From Cacajao melanocephalus (Eukaryota; Chordata; Mammalia; Primates; Pitheciidae), in the NCBI GenBank assembly GCA_963573385.1, contig CAUYLG010063115.1:20418-84417 (forward strand): a stretch of DNA of 64,000 nt. The letters are read 5' to 3'. Shown here in pieces: positions 50,801-63,177 of the stretch. Position 1 is the stretch's first letter, and the number at the start of each line of letters is the position of its first letter. The translations under genes were made by a program, and so were the position numbers. Under the pieces are notes generated by a model. The model made no database searches. It had not been told where the DNA came from and saw only the letters and a program-made list of their open reading frames with translations.

Positions 50801-53045
50801 TATGTCTTGAAAAGTTGATGGAGTTATTATTTTTGTTTGGTTCAAAGTTTAGTCTTTCCACTTCAGTTAATAGTAGTTTACACATACTTATAGTGTATAA
50901 TATTCTGTGTTTTCCTGTATACTTATCATTGCCAGTGAGTTTTATACCTTCAGATTATTTTTCTTGCTCATTACTGTCTTGTTTTCTGATCAAAGTACTA
51001 CCTTAAGCATTTGTTTTAAGACAGATCTGATGTTGATATACTCTCTCATCTGTTGATTGGGAAAGTCCTTATTTCCTCTTCATATTTTAAGTGCATATAT
51101 ATATATATATTTACTAGATGTACTATCCTAGAGTAGAATGTTTTTCCTTGAACGTTTAAAATATATCTCTACTGACATCTAAGGGTTCCACTGAAAAGTC
51201 TTCTTCCAGATGTATTGAAGCTGCATTGTATAATCTTTGTTTCTTTCCTCATGCTGCTTTTGAGATTCTTTCTTTATCCTTAATCTCTGGGAGATTGATA
51301 TTAAATGTTTGGAAGTAGTCTTCTTTGGGTTAAATCTGCTTGATATTCTATAACCTTCTGGTGGTTGAATATTTATATCTATCTCTAGGTTTGAAAAATT
51401 CTTTGTTATTATGCCTTTGAATAAGCTTTCTACCCCTATCTTCTTCTCTACCTCCTTTTTTGGGCCAATAACTGTTAGATTTATCCATTTGAGGCTATTT
51501 TTTAGATAATGTAGGCATGATTGTTTTTATTTTTATTTTTTTTATCTTTCGTCTTCTCTGTGTATTCAAATACCCTCTTTTCAAGCTTGCTAACTTTTTA
51601 TTCTACTTAATCAGTACTGCTGTTAAAACTTTTAAATGAATTCTTCAGTCCATCAATTGTATTTATCAGCCACAGTTTCTACTTAACTCTTTATAATTAT
51701 TGCAATTTCTTTGTTAAATTTATCTCACAGAATTATCAATTCCTTCTCTCTCTATTATTCTATTTTTTCTTTTTTAATTTTCTCAAAGCAGCTATTTTGA
51801 ATTCTCTGTCTGCAAGGTCACATATCTGTGTTTCTCTAGGATTGATCCCTGTTGCTTTATTTTGTACATTTGAGGATGTAATGTTTTTCTGGATTGTCTT
51901 GATATTTGTACCTGTTTGTCTGTGTCTGGGCATTGAAAATTTAGGTATTTATTGCACTATTCACTATCTTTTTTTTTTTTTTACCTGTTCTTCTTGTGAA
52001 TGCATTCCAGATATTTGAAAAGACTTAGGTGTGTGCTCTAAGGTGTATCTTATTTAGGGGACATTACAAGCTTAGTAATGCTGTGATTGTTTTATACTCA
52101 GAGGTACTGCCTTTTTGGTCTTGGTTGAGATCCTGAATAATTCTCTGCATTACCAAGAAGATACTCTTGTTTTCTTCCCTTATTTTACCCCAAACCAACT
52201 GAGTCTCTCAATCTGTTCCAAGCCATCTAAAGCTGGGAGTAATGTAACATAAGCACCCTGTTGCCATCGCTACTAGGACTTTCTCACTTCTGGCCTAGGG
52301 TGTGTCTAGAAATCGTCCCGGAGTTATGTCCTAGAATGGGGGCCTCATGACTCTGATCCACACCCTAGTCCGCTGTGGCTGAGTTGGTATCCAAGATACA
52401 AAACAAAGTCCTCCACACTCATTTTTTTTCTCTCTCTTTATGCAGAGTAAATATATCTGTATGGGAGTCATGAGCTATGCAGCCTGAGGTTAGAAAAGAG
52501 TTGATGCCAGAATTCCCTTAGCTGCCCTGTTGTCCCAGTAGATTACTTTTCCAATTTGTTCTCTGGTTCTGGTCCAAGTTCACCACTAGTACTCAACTAG
52601 AATTTGCAGCCTTTTAGGACTAGACTGCCTTTAAAGTTTATTTTGAGTTGCACAGTACTTTAGCCCATGGTGGCAAGGCTTGCAGGAACTCAAGTTTTGA
52701 CTGCTGGGATTGGTGATTCTTCTCTGTCTGGAGATGGTTTAAATGCTCCTCTGTGGGTGGGCATTATCTCAGTTTGGTTTGGTTCTACTTTCTGCTATAA
52801 CATGGTAGCACTGAATTGAATGACTCACAGTTGCTGACTCTTCCTTTCCCCAGAGCACAGGAACACATTTAACACCACACCATCACTGCTGGGAGATGAG
52901 GGTCTAGTGGCATTGGTGATTCAAGAGTGTTTTTCATACCTACTCACTGCCTTTTTCAGTGATATAAAAGTAGAATCATGTACTGTGAGTGCTCACCTGA
53001 TTTTTTATTGTAAAGGTGCTCATTTTGTGTAGATAGTTGTTAAAT
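47890..53045 (-). mobile_element. Long L1M copy, antisense
   Basis: The 3' end is gtgagtacagagtaggtgta near 47906, but the 3'UTR and ORF2 end are mostly deleted: at about 47945 the sequence jumps into ORF2 (atgtaatttgaagttaagta). RT sequence runs to about 49500, the EN side to about 50300, then an L1M-type inter-ORF region (taaggcttgcaaatactatc, gctgattacaacttaatact near 50630-50690). ORF1 and a GC-richer 5'UTR-like part follow to about 53045. It spans 5.1 kb with no nested element that I can see. Many stops and indels; inactive. Confidence 0.83.
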
Positions 53046-54837
53046 TGCCAGAGAGATGATTCATGGAGCATTCTAGTTCATCATCTATTCTATTTCATTA
53101 TCCTTAAGAATAAGATTTCACTTGTTGCTGGGCTTAGGTTTCTAAGACTATTTTGAATAACCCTATTTCATTCTTGAGTGCAAAGAATAGAATCCTATGC
53201 TAGCCCAAATGTACATAAATACACATAAGTATTAACATGTATGCATATATGTATATATTACTCACAGGAAAGTTGAATTTCACAAATGTAGTAAAATTTT
53301 CATTTTAAATATACATTTTACGGAGATAACTGTTGAATTTAATTTTTATTTGTCTAAGTAAGAGCATTTAAAAGTATTAAAGATTACATATCTTTTATTG
53401 TGGTATCTCTATTTTGGCCCTAAAATAAAGTAGGGTATATTAACTTTCCTTTCAAATTTAGCTGCAAGCTTTTGGTAGTCCTTTTTAAAATGTAATGCTA
53501 TATTATCTAAATTGGTTTTGAATGTTTTTGAAGTTCATTTGGATATTACTAGGGAAATGTGATATAGGTGTGAAATTATGGTATTTACTATGCTTAGTGT
53601 TTTATAGATTCAAATTAGGCAAATATTCTCATCGGTTCAAGGAGTATAGCATAATGGAGGATAGAAGAAATAAATTAGCATACTGTAATATACTTGAAGG
53701 CAGAATTAAGTTTCTGGTTTTAATTAAAACAACAATTAATACCCAATAGAAATTTTATGCTATATAATTTGACTGGTTGGTTTAATTATTTAGGAAATTA
53801 TATGTTTTGTTTACACAAAGACTAACTTCGCTTAAACAATAAAATATTCTGTGTTTTCTAAAAGGCTTATTTTCTGCTCTTTGTTTTTGTCCTCTAGATT
53901 GAAAAGACATGAAGCTGAATAGTCTTCACATATGCGTATTTTTTTCTCTCCTATTCTATGTCTAATTTTCCTAAGAGGGCAGTGCTGTACTCTACAGTCG
54001 AAAAAACTCGGACTTTTGTGTTCAAAATTTATGAGATTGAATTCTGCTTTCATTCATTTATTTATTCAGTTAGTATTAATTGAGACAGAGTGTGGAGATG
54101 GTGTAGAGCAAAAGCTCTCTTGCCTATGAGATGTAGATTTGCATGCCACATTGTTACGTGGGTAGGGAAGACACTTTCAGAATGAACACCTATGAGGGGC
54201 AGAAAACAAAAAGATTGGGAAGAGGACGCTGAACCAGATGAAATGTTAGCAAAAACCTCAGCAGGTCCCTCTGGATACTCTAGAATGGAGAAGAAAGTTA
54301 TGTCACCTTGAGGAAATGATTCTGGACGTTTACATACCTGCATCTGACAGTTATTGAATGTTGTATACTTGAGGAAAGGAGGTATGGTCTTAAGGAGGTA
54401 TGGTCTTAAGGTAAGGGCTCTGGTACCAATGTTTTTAAGCAGCTGGAGGACTAAGTACCTAAGTTCAGAAAGAAAGCTGGGTAGCTTGACAAAGAATCCA
54501 TGACTAAACATTGTATATGCTTTATTAGTGGCCATACAAGTGTACTCTAAGAACAGATAGGAGACTTACTTAACAGAAATAGAAGAGAGTTAGTGAAGTT
54601 TCTTTAAACAAAGTTACATCCAAAATTTAACCTGAAGAATGAATAATTTGGAAGACTAATATTGGGAGCTATGCAGGTAACTTCAAATACAAATAGTCAA
54701 GGCAAAAGAGAACATTAATGAGTGTTTAGAAAACTGAAATAAAAGTGTGTAGATTTAGATTTCAGAGAAGAGCTTTGAGAGATGAGGGCAAAGAAGTCAA
54801 TGGACTAGATACATCTTCTCTACCATGTTGAATTATT
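53046..54837. other. Unclassified sequence with one long chance-like frame
   Basis: No repeat family recognised. The minus strand has a 157-codon open frame at 54062-54535, the longest outside identified repeats. I do not recognise it. A 16-bp tandem duplication inside it shifts the frame relative to its ancestor, yet both units are open (they read LRPYLL and LKTIPP), so it was probably not under coding selection. Confidence 0.5.
54377..54408. repeat. 16-bp perfect tandem duplication
   Basis: aggaggtatggtctta occurs twice in a row (54377-54392, 54393-54408), and the second copy is followed again by agg. Its length is not a multiple of three. Confidence 0.97.
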
Positions 54838-55015
54838 TCTAAGGACTATGTGACATTGAGCAAATTACTTCACCCCACTGTGTTTTCCTTTCTTGATCTA
54901 TATAATATGAAAAAAAATACCCACTTCAAATGATTATTCTAAGGTTTGAGTGAGATAATATAAGGTGTAAGTATAAGTATAGTACCTGGCAGGTGGTAGG
55001 CACCTTTTCATGTAG
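54838..55015 (+). mobile_element. MIR SINE
   Basis: The MIR core and tail are in order: gactatgtgacattgagcaa, attacttcaccccactgtgt, cttgatctatataatatg, gtttgagtgagataatataa and atagtacctggcaggtggta. Old and gapped; ends approximate. Confidence 0.8.
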
Positions 55016-55101
55016 AAGGGTACAAGGCAGCCTTTAGCCTTAAACAAATAAGTGCTAGTTTAGATAGTTGCAATTTTAGTGTACCTTAAGAAGGCTTCAT
55101 A

Positions 55102-55103
<2 letters not shown>

Positions 55104-55145
<42 letters not shown>
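55104..55145. repeat. (TA)n microsatellite
   Basis: About 20 uninterrupted TA units. Long TA runs unpair easily and can extrude as cruciforms. Confidence 0.98.
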
Positions 55146-55147
<2 letters not shown>

Positions 55148-55539
55148 TCAATAATGATAGGAATTTTAACACTTTTTAATATTGTACATCAAAATTTATG
55201 TTTCTCAAGAGAGTAAAAAAATTGCAGTATAATGAGGTAACTTGTTTCATGTGGGTAAAAATAAGAAGGAATACTAAATGTAGAGAGGAATGTGGCAGAA
55301 AGAGAGAGCAGCATTATAGATTTTGCCTATTTTAAAAGTAGACATTCTGTCAGCCCTGGAAATACTTAACTGTAACAATACGTTTTCTGTATTTAGATAA
55401 GGAAAAAGGTCCTTTTTGTTTTTGTTTATTAGTTAATCGGGAATAAAAACTGTCATCTCACTCTGGGTGGAATATAGTGAGATGGGTCCAGTGCTTTTGA
55501 GCTGGTGGTAGTCTAAGCTAAGATGACTTATTTAGAGAG

Positions 55540-56345
55540 CTATTTGGCAGTGTGTATAAGGATTCAAACATTGTTTATACTTTTTGACTTATAATTGACA
55601 TATAGTGATTGAAGCTTAGTAAATAATGAGTAATGGCCATCCATGTTTATGTACAGGAATATTAACCACAATGCTATTTATAAGGAAAGGATTGAAAATA
55701 AAAGGCTAATGGTGAATGGTAGTAAAATAGTTATGTACATTTAGGTATGTCCACACAGAAGACTACTGGCCAACATTTAAATTTCAGCTTTATGAAAAAC
55801 ACATTTGTCCTTCAGTATCTGTGATGGATTGGTTCCAGGATCCTTCATGGATACCAAAATCCATAGATGCTCAAGTCTCGTATATAAAATGGCATATTAT
55901 TTACATCTCACTTATGCATATCCTCCCATATACTTCAAATTATCTCTAGATTGTTTATAACACCTAATACAATGTAAATTTTAGGTAAATAGTGGTTATA
56001 TTTGTTTTTAAAGTGTTATTGTCGTTTTTATATTATTGTTTATATATATATTTCCAAACATTTTTAATTTATGGTTGGTTGAATCTGTGGAACTCATGGA
56101 TACAGAGGGGCAACTGTATTTATTACACAGTCAAATTTGTGTTTTGTAAAATAAAAAAAGTGTATAAGACTTTGTAGACAATGCTCATATTTTTTAACAC
56201 ACTTACACCCACACACACACGCACACAGGTTGGAAAACGTAGGCCAAAATTTTAATAATAGTATTTCTGAGTGTGGAAATATGCATGTTATAACTTTTTT
56301 CCACTTCACTTACGAGTATTTTTCAATTATTTTGTAATGCATCTG
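55540..56345 (+). mobile_element. L1M(E) 3' fragment, sense, split by MER2
   Basis: The left part contains gagctatttggcagtgtgta, atgtttatgtacaggaatat, and ggtatgtccacacagaagac, the sense order of an old L1M ORF2 end. After the MER2 insertion (55801-56118) the tail continues with ggttggaaaacgtaggccaa and gagtatttttcaattatttt, resembling L1ME 3'UTRs. A complete MaLR begins at 56346 directly after it. A CA-rich run lies at 56204-56227. Confidence 0.65.
55801..56118. mobile_element. MER2-type TcMar-Tigger DNA transposon (non-autonomous)
   Basis: The blocks ttcagtatctgtgatggatt, ggttccaggatccttcatgg, ataccaaaatccatagatgc, tatcctcccatatacttcaa and, at the other end, ggttggttgaatctgtggaa and tacagaggggcaactgta are those of a short Tigger derivative. 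The two ends form diverged terminal inverted repeats (acatttgtcc... and ...ggggcaactgt). There is no transposase, so it was moved by enzymes from full Tigger copies. TA target duplication is unclear because the left edge is mutated. Confidence 0.9.
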
Positions 56346-56700
56346 TGATATGATTTGGCTCTGTGTCCCCACTCAAATCTCATCTTGAATTGTACTCCTA
56401 TAACGTCCACATGTTGCGGGAGGAACCCGGTGGGAGATAATTTGAATCGTGAAGGCAGTTAACCCCAAACTGTTCTCATTGTAGTGAATAAGTCTCACAA
56501 GATCTAATGGTTTTATCAGGGGTTTTTACTTTTGCATCTTTCTCATTTTCTCTTGGTGCCACCATGTAAGAAGTGCCTTTTACCTCTGACCATTATTCTG
56601 AGGCCTCCCGATCTATGAGGAACTGTAAGTCCAATTAAACCTCATTTTCTTTCCAGTCTCTGGTTCGCCTTTATCAGCAGTGTGAAACAGATTAATACCA
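56346..56700 (+). mobile_element. 5' LTR of the second complete MaLR
   Basis: It opens tgatatgatttggctctgtg and closes gaaacagattaatacca. It contains aataagtctcacaagatcta and the late ccaattaaacctcattttct block. Confidence 0.93.
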
Positions 56701-58216
56701 TAGATTGGTACCAGTAGAGCATGGCGTTGTTGAAAAGATACATGAAAATATTGAAGTGACTTTGGAATTGGCAATCAGGCAGAGGTTCAAACAGTTTGGA
56801 GGGCTCAGAAGAAGACAGGGAAATGTGAGGAAGTTTGGAACCTCTCAGAGACTTATTGAATGGCTGTGTCAATAATGTTGATAATGATACGAACAATTAG
56901 GTCCAGGCTGAGGTGGTCTCAGATGGAGATGAGGAACTTTGGAACTGGAGCAAAGGTGACTCTTGTTATGTTTTAACAAAGAGATTGGTGGCATTTTGCC
57001 CCTGCCCTAGAGATTTGTGGAACTTTGAACTTGAGAGAGATGATTTAGGGTATCTTGTGGAAAAAATTCTAAGCAGCAAAACATTCAAAAGGTAACTTAG
57101 GTGCTGTTAAAAGCATTTCGTTTTAAAAGGGAAACAGCATAAAACTTCAGAAAATGCAGTAGAAGAGAAAGACCCATTTCTTGCGGAGAAATTCAAGCTG
57201 GCTGCAGAAATTTTCATAACAAGGAACCAAATGTTAATCCACAAGACAATCAAAAAAATGTCTCCAGGGCATGTCATAGGTCTTCATGGCAGCACCTTAC
57301 ATCACAGACCTGGAAGCCTAGGTGGAAAAAATGGTTTTGTGGGCCAGACCCGGTATCCCAACACTGTGTGCAGCCTATAGACTTGGTGTCCTGTGTCCCA
57401 GCTGCTCCAGCTGTTGCTAAAAGAGGCCAAGGTACAGCTTGGCCCATGGCTTTAGAGGGTGCAAGCCCCAAACCTTGGCAACTTGCATGTGGTGTTGAGT
57501 CTGCAGGTGCACAGAAATCAAGAATTAAGGTTTGGGAACATCCCCCTAGATTTCGGAAGACGTGTGGAAACACCTGGATGCCCAGGTAAAAGTTTGCTGC
57601 AACGTCGGAGCCCTCACAGAGATCCTCTGCTAGCACAGTATGGAAGAGAATTGTGGGGTTGGAGCCCACACACAGAGTCCCTACTAGGGTACCACCTAGT
57701 GGAGTTATGAGAAGAAGGCCACCATCCTTCAAACTCAGAATGGTAGATCCACTGACGGCTTGCACTGTGTACCTGGAAAAGCCACAGACACTCAGTGCCA
57801 GCCTGTGAAAGCAGCCAGAAGAGAGGCTATACCCTGCAAAGCCACAGGGGTGTAGCTTTTTAAGACTATAGGAACCTACCTCTTGCATCAGCGTGATCTG
57901 GATCTGAGACTTAGAGCAAAGAAGATCATTTTGGAGCTTTAGTATTTGAGTGCCCTGCTGGATTTTGGCCAGTTACTCTCATTTGGAATGGTTGCATTTA
58001 CCCAATACCTGTATCCTCTTTGTATCTAGGAAGTAACTAGCTTGTTTTTGATTTTACAGGCTCATAGGTGGACGGGATTCCTTATCTCAGATGAGACTTT
58101 GGACTGTGGACTTTTGTGATAATGTTGAAATGATTTAAGACTTTGGAGGACTGTTGAAGAGGCACAGTTGATTTTCAAATGTGAGGACATGAGATATTGA
58201 GGGGCCGGGGGCAGAA

Positions 58217-58538
58217 TAATATGGTTTGGCTGTGTCCCCACCCACATCTCATCTTGAGTTGTACTCCCATAATTTCCACAGATTGCGGGAGGAACCCAGT
58301 GGGAGGTAATTTGAATCATGGGGGTGGTTTCTCCTATATCATGGTAGTAAGTCTCACAAGATCTGATGGTTTTATCAGGGGTTTCCACTTTTGCTGCTGC
58401 CATGTAAGAAGTGCTTTTTGCTGCCCATCATGATCCTGAGGCCTCCCCAGCCATGTGGAACTGTAAGTTTAATTAAACCTCTTTTTCTTTTCAGACTCAG
58501 GTATGCCTTTATCAGCAGTATGAAAAGGGGCTAATACA
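58217..58538 (+). mobile_element. 3' LTR of the second complete MaLR
   Basis: It opens taatatggtttggctgtgtc, with the initial TG changed to TA, and closes aaaggggctaataca. It is about 33 bp shorter than its partner, mainly in the middle of the LTR, where the ctcattttctcttgg stretch of the 5' LTR is missing. Confidence 0.93.
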
Positions 58539-60589
58539 CCCTGCAATGTTTTACAATCACAAAATTTTTAACTTTTAAAAGTAACACTTTATTCAGTAAA
58601 ATATTGGCAGAGTTCGTTTTTACCCAGACTTTGAAGTAGTTTTTAAATGGCTATGGCCAAAGGAAAGAAATCATCCTCTGAATGATAATATTTCCCACTT
58701 TCTTGTTTTTTAAAGAAATTAAATATTGCTTAAGATGTATTTTGACCTCCTTTAGTGAAAGAGCTTTGAATCTTAAAATATCATTTTGGCAACATTGAAT
58801 ATTCCATCAATTTACATGCATGCAATATTCTCTAAATTGTGTTTTCGTGACTGTACCTTTCTGTTTGGAAACAAAATGATTTTACATTTGTAATAATAAA
58901 AAAGAAACTATAAGCAAATGAACGTACTGTCTTCCCTGCATAAATAGACTGCAAACTTTGCAGTAGTCAGCCTGGAAAGCTTGAAGTAAAGACATGATAT
59001 AATTAAAATCTATAAAATCAGAATACCACATTGTTGGATACTCTTTGTAGCCTAAAACTTACTATTATATGAAAAAAATCAAACGAAGAAAAATGATATA
59101 TCAGAAGGTAATACATACTGAATCTAACAAAAAACATAATGCTTTACAAAGGTATTTAAATAAATTCATGGATATTTGATTTGTATTACTATTATGGGAA
59201 GTTGGTTATATTTAAAGCATATTTTCTTGACAGAAATTGTACTTGTACCTTGTTTTATATTCATAAATCATTGTCTAATTTACCACTATTGTGGTTTAAG
59301 CTTTGTAGGCCTGAGGATTGTGCCCTTCTCACTAATTTGTCTATCCACTGAAGTGTCTACTACATTGTATAGATATTGGAAACTCAATTAATATATTGGA
59401 TTGTATTGAACAATCATTTTTTTCTAAGAAAACAGCCATTAAGCATAATAATTAACTGATTAGACTGTTGGTAGCACAAAGAGAGTTAGTTTAGTAAAGA
59501 CAGAAATTCTGATATTTGAAATCAAGAATTCCCACTAGCAAGTAAGTGTAAAGTTATATGCCACTTGTACACAAGAAAATATATCTCTTTCCTCAATAAT
59601 TAATATGTGATGCACACCTATATAAACATTCGTAGTAATACTTTTTGATGAACAGAATTAAGGGTCTCTACCAGTTATATTTTAGATCCTTAAGACCATT
59701 GGAATACATATACACAGTAAAGATATATGTATTTATAATGTAATGTTGAGTTAAATTAAGTGTGCTCAAGACACATTCTTTCACACTATTTGTTTGTAAA
59801 AATTGCACAGGAATGCCCAGATCCTGAGTACACTAAGAGCAATTGAAGTAATTTGCTCAAATATAAGTGTTTTATAGTGATTTACTTTTTAGATGTCAGT
59901 GAATTGAAGATAGTTTATCAATACTATCTACATTTCTAGACACACTTCATTAAAGAGTAGGATGCTAGAAGTCCTCTAAAATTCAAAGTACATTCAGAAT
60001 AGCAACATGCACACTTGCCTCAGGAACTAGTATGTCCTCTGTGCACATGTATTTATGATCTAGTCAGAAAGCTAAGGAATAATAAAAAAAAACTAATAAC
60101 TGTTTATTAGAGAGTATGAAGAATAATACAGAGGATGGGTTACATACCTCCAGAGGTTGGAGAGAGACGGAGAGAGACAGCGAGACAGAGACAGCGAAAG
60201 AGAGAACACGTCAATGAAGCGATAGACCACTGCTTATAAAATCAAATTTTAAAGACATTTATTTGGTAAATAACTGAAAAGAACCAATTTTGCTTTTACG
60301 CCGGTAAATCTTATTGTCCCCAACTGCAGTAGGAGAAAATAGGTTGTCAGAAATCCTCCGAGACTTCTCTGCTAAAGATTTTCAGCATAGTAAGAAGAAA
60401 TGCAAGGATTCACAAAAAGGGAAATCATCATCCTTCTTGTCATGTAGTCCCAGTAGTTTGCACATTATAAATCTGGAGCTGTGAAGTCTGCATCAGCAGG
60501 ACTTGTCTGGATCTGGGGAAGAACAACGTAACATCTCTCTGATAATAATGTTTATTATAATCATCATCACCCTCATGATCATGATGATT
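58539..60589. other. Unclassified AT-rich sequence, no gene seen
   Basis: No repeat family or coding frame recognised. A purine-rich stretch lies at 60158-60209. Confidence 0.45.
60158..60209 (+). repeat. GA-rich low-complexity tract
   Basis: Repeated gagagacgg, agacagcgagac and agagacagcg units; almost all purine on the plus strand with a few CpG-containing interruptions. Confidence 0.85.
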
Positions 60590-60800
60590 ACATTTGGATA
60601 GTGCTTTATTATTTACAGAGCATTTTAATATGTATTGTCTTTTTTCCTCACAACATATCTACAAGTTAACTAGGGCAAGAAAACTGGCCCTGCTTCAGAA
60701 ATAATTAAACAGGGACCCAGAGGGAGTCAATTTTTCACCTAAGGTTACAAAGGAATGGAAACCTTTGTCTTCCAAATTTTAATTCAGTGCTCTTTTCATT
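60590..60800 (-). mobile_element. MIR (MIR3/MIRc-like) SINE, antisense
   Basis: The order gatagtgctttattatttac, cagagcattttaatatgtat, tttcctcacaacatatctac, and later acctaaggttacaaagg and attcagtgctcttttcattg is that of a reverse-complement MIR of the MIR3/MIRc kind. Diverged. Confidence 0.7.
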
Positions 60801-60939
60801 GAGATGTGGGTGTAAGCAGGGAGGTAAATAGTACTCTTCAACATAAAGATTTTCCTTGATTATAAAGGTTAAAAACTTATTTCACGTTTGATTCATGATG
60901 ACTTGAATCTAGTTCTAGAGTTAGGTAAATGAGGCTGGA

Positions 60940-61125
60940 TTACTGCACCACTGACATAGTAGAATTACCTTGACAAGTAAGTGAGTTTACTTCTCTGAAC
61001 TTCATTTTCTCTGTTTTTTTAAATGTAAACAATCCATTTCTTTCAGTGTGATTGTGAGGATAAAAGGAGACAAAATATGTGAAGGTGCCATGAACATCTG
61101 AAGTAGCCAATAAATATTTGTTGTA
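60940..61125 (+). mobile_element. MIR SINE
   Basis: Blocks ttaccttgacaagtaagtga, ttacttctctgaacttcatt, gtgattgtgaggataaaagg and agtagccaataaatatttgt follow the sense MIR order. It lies about 140 bp after an antisense MIR. Confidence 0.78.
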
Positions 61126-62737
61126 ATTTTTTCCTTTCTCAGAGAGAGGTGCAGTTAGAAAACTCAGGCACTTACTGGCCATAGATTGAACTCAGAGAAT
61201 CATTAAAGTCTGGATGGGTTTAGCGAATCCAGAGATGAGGTTCAGAGTTTAGGGAATCTGAAATATAAGCACTAAGAAACAGAAAGCACTAACATAAACT
61301 CTGTCCTAGGTGTTAGGGTTTTGAGCTCTGTTCTCTTTTACATGCCCAGTTATATGTGGAGGCATAAATATGCTTAAAACAAGAGAGATAGCTAAAATAC
61401 TGCAGATTCATACAGCCCTGATCCACGCAGGAAAAATCATGCAGGCTCTTCCTTCACTCTTTCACAGTTTTGCCACAAATAGTCAATAAGTAGATATCCA
61501 GTAGCAGCCAACCATACAGGGTATTGCAACTTCATGGATAACACCTTAGGAGTCAAAATTGTTTTTTATTGCCCATCTATGTTTGGTGCTCCATTGCATT
61601 TGGTAATGAGAGTTAAATTTAAGAAATTGCATTGTTGCATACAGGTCAAACATTTAGAGTAGGTGACTAAAAGGCAATGAGAATATATAGCCTGATTGCT
61701 TTATATGTAGTAGGACAAAGACAGCTCTTGATTAAAAGATTATTGTGCTTTTATTTTTTGTCATGGCCATAGTCCTTAAGACCTTTATCATACTGCTAGA
61801 TTTTGCGATGAAGTTCTTATACAAATATTTATGTTGGTTATTGGTTATGTGTGGATACATTGAGGCTATTTTGGGGGCAAGTACTATTAATTTTTTGTTA
61901 TGCTGAATGTTTAATGTTGGAATTTACTGTGAAAGTACAAAGGCCAATGTTATTAGCACAAACTGAAAGGCAGAGAGTATGGATGACTCTTTTTTTTTAC
62001 AAGTTTATTTATAAAAAGCCAGCTTTGGTATCATGCAGCATAATAAATTGGTTCTAAGCAAGGCATCCACCATCTATCTTATTTATCTTTAGCAAAGCAG
62101 TGTCATAAGTCATATGCAGATTTAACAAAACCGTGAAAAACTATTTAGTGCATGTTGTGTTAACAGAATGTGTGAAAATAATAATAGAGTGTCACAGAGA
62201 GCATCACCAAGTGCATTTTGATGTGGTGTTCAACTTTTGACATCTCGTTGACTTCTAGCTGCTTTTACTTTTCACACCTCTTTCAAAAAGTAGCTTATTA
62301 CATAGACTTCAAATAGAAGGAAAAATAAGATTTATTGTTTCTTAGGAATGAAAGTGGGCTATATACCATGTATGCTTGTGTTTAATAAAGTATTTTTTGT
62401 TGGAAGTGGAACAGAAGGACAAAACAAGTATGAATTACATTTATTTAATGATTTAATGATGTCATTTATTTTGTAGTACAACTACTACATTTTACTAAAT
62501 TCAACAGTTCTACATCTGGAAGGACCGAGTCAATTGCCCAGCCCACTCCCTGAAAACTTTAAGGGCTATACAAATTGGGGAATACTCAACTGCTCTGAAT
62601 GTTCATAAATTTGCAAGATGTCAGAGTTTCATGCTGTAATTTCCTCTTAGAAAAACATAATACACATTACCATATTGGAGGCTCTGAAAAGCCCTGCAGT
62701 GCAAACATCAATTAAAGCTTTTTATTAATCAAAAATG
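61126..62737. other. Unclassified sequence, no gene seen
   Basis: No repeat family or coding frame recognised; short frames only (for example 68 codons at 61851-62057). Confidence 0.45.
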
Positions 62738-63125
62738 TTTTCAACTTTTAAGTTCAGGGGTACATGTGCAGGTTTGTTACACAGGTAAATTTGCGTCATG
62801 GGGGATTGTTGTACAGATTATTTTGTCACCCAGGTATTAAGTCTAGAACCAAATAGTTATTCATCCTGATCCTCTCTCTCCTTCTACCCTCCACCTTCTG
62901 ATAGACCCCAGTGTGTGTCGTTCCCCTATATGAATTCATGTTATCTTATTGTTTATCTCCCACTTATAAGTGAGAACATGCAGTATTTAGTTTTCTGTTC
63001 TTGGATTAGATTTCTAAGGATAATGGCCTCCACCTCCAACCATGGTGCTGCAAAGGACATAATTTTGTTCTTTTTATAGCTGCATAGTACTCCATGGTGC
63101 ATATGTACCACATTTTCTTCATTCA

Positions 63126-63169
63126 GTTTACCATTGATGAGCATTTAGTTTACCATTGATGAGCATTTA
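63126..63169. repeat. 22-bp perfect tandem duplication in L1
   Basis: gtttaccattgatgagcatt plus ta occurs at 63126-63147 and again at 63148-63169. The identical copies imply a recent event relative to the L1. Confidence 0.97.
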
Positions 63170-63177
63170 GTTTGATT

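Larger units (their letters stand above)
56346..58538 (+). mobile_element. Second complete MaLR (THE1-like), sense
   Basis: LTRs at 56346-56700 and 58217-58538 flank a 1.5-kb internal region whose start, gattggtaccagtagagc, holds the primer-binding position. The flanks atctg (56341-56345) and ccctg (58539-58543) share only three bases, so the duplication is weak. Sense frames at 56913-57095, 57368-57589 and 57459-57710 correspond to those of the other MaLR copies but are split by a frame shift near 57460-57590. A 204-codon antisense frame (57274-57888), the longest in the window, is on the wrong strand and unlikely to be real. Inactive copy. Confidence 0.93.

Noticed and set aside
57274..57888. 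204-codon minus-strand frame, the longest in the window
   Set aside because: It runs antisense through a MaLR internal region, whose sense-strand frames account for the stop-poor composition. No domain or signal that I recognise.
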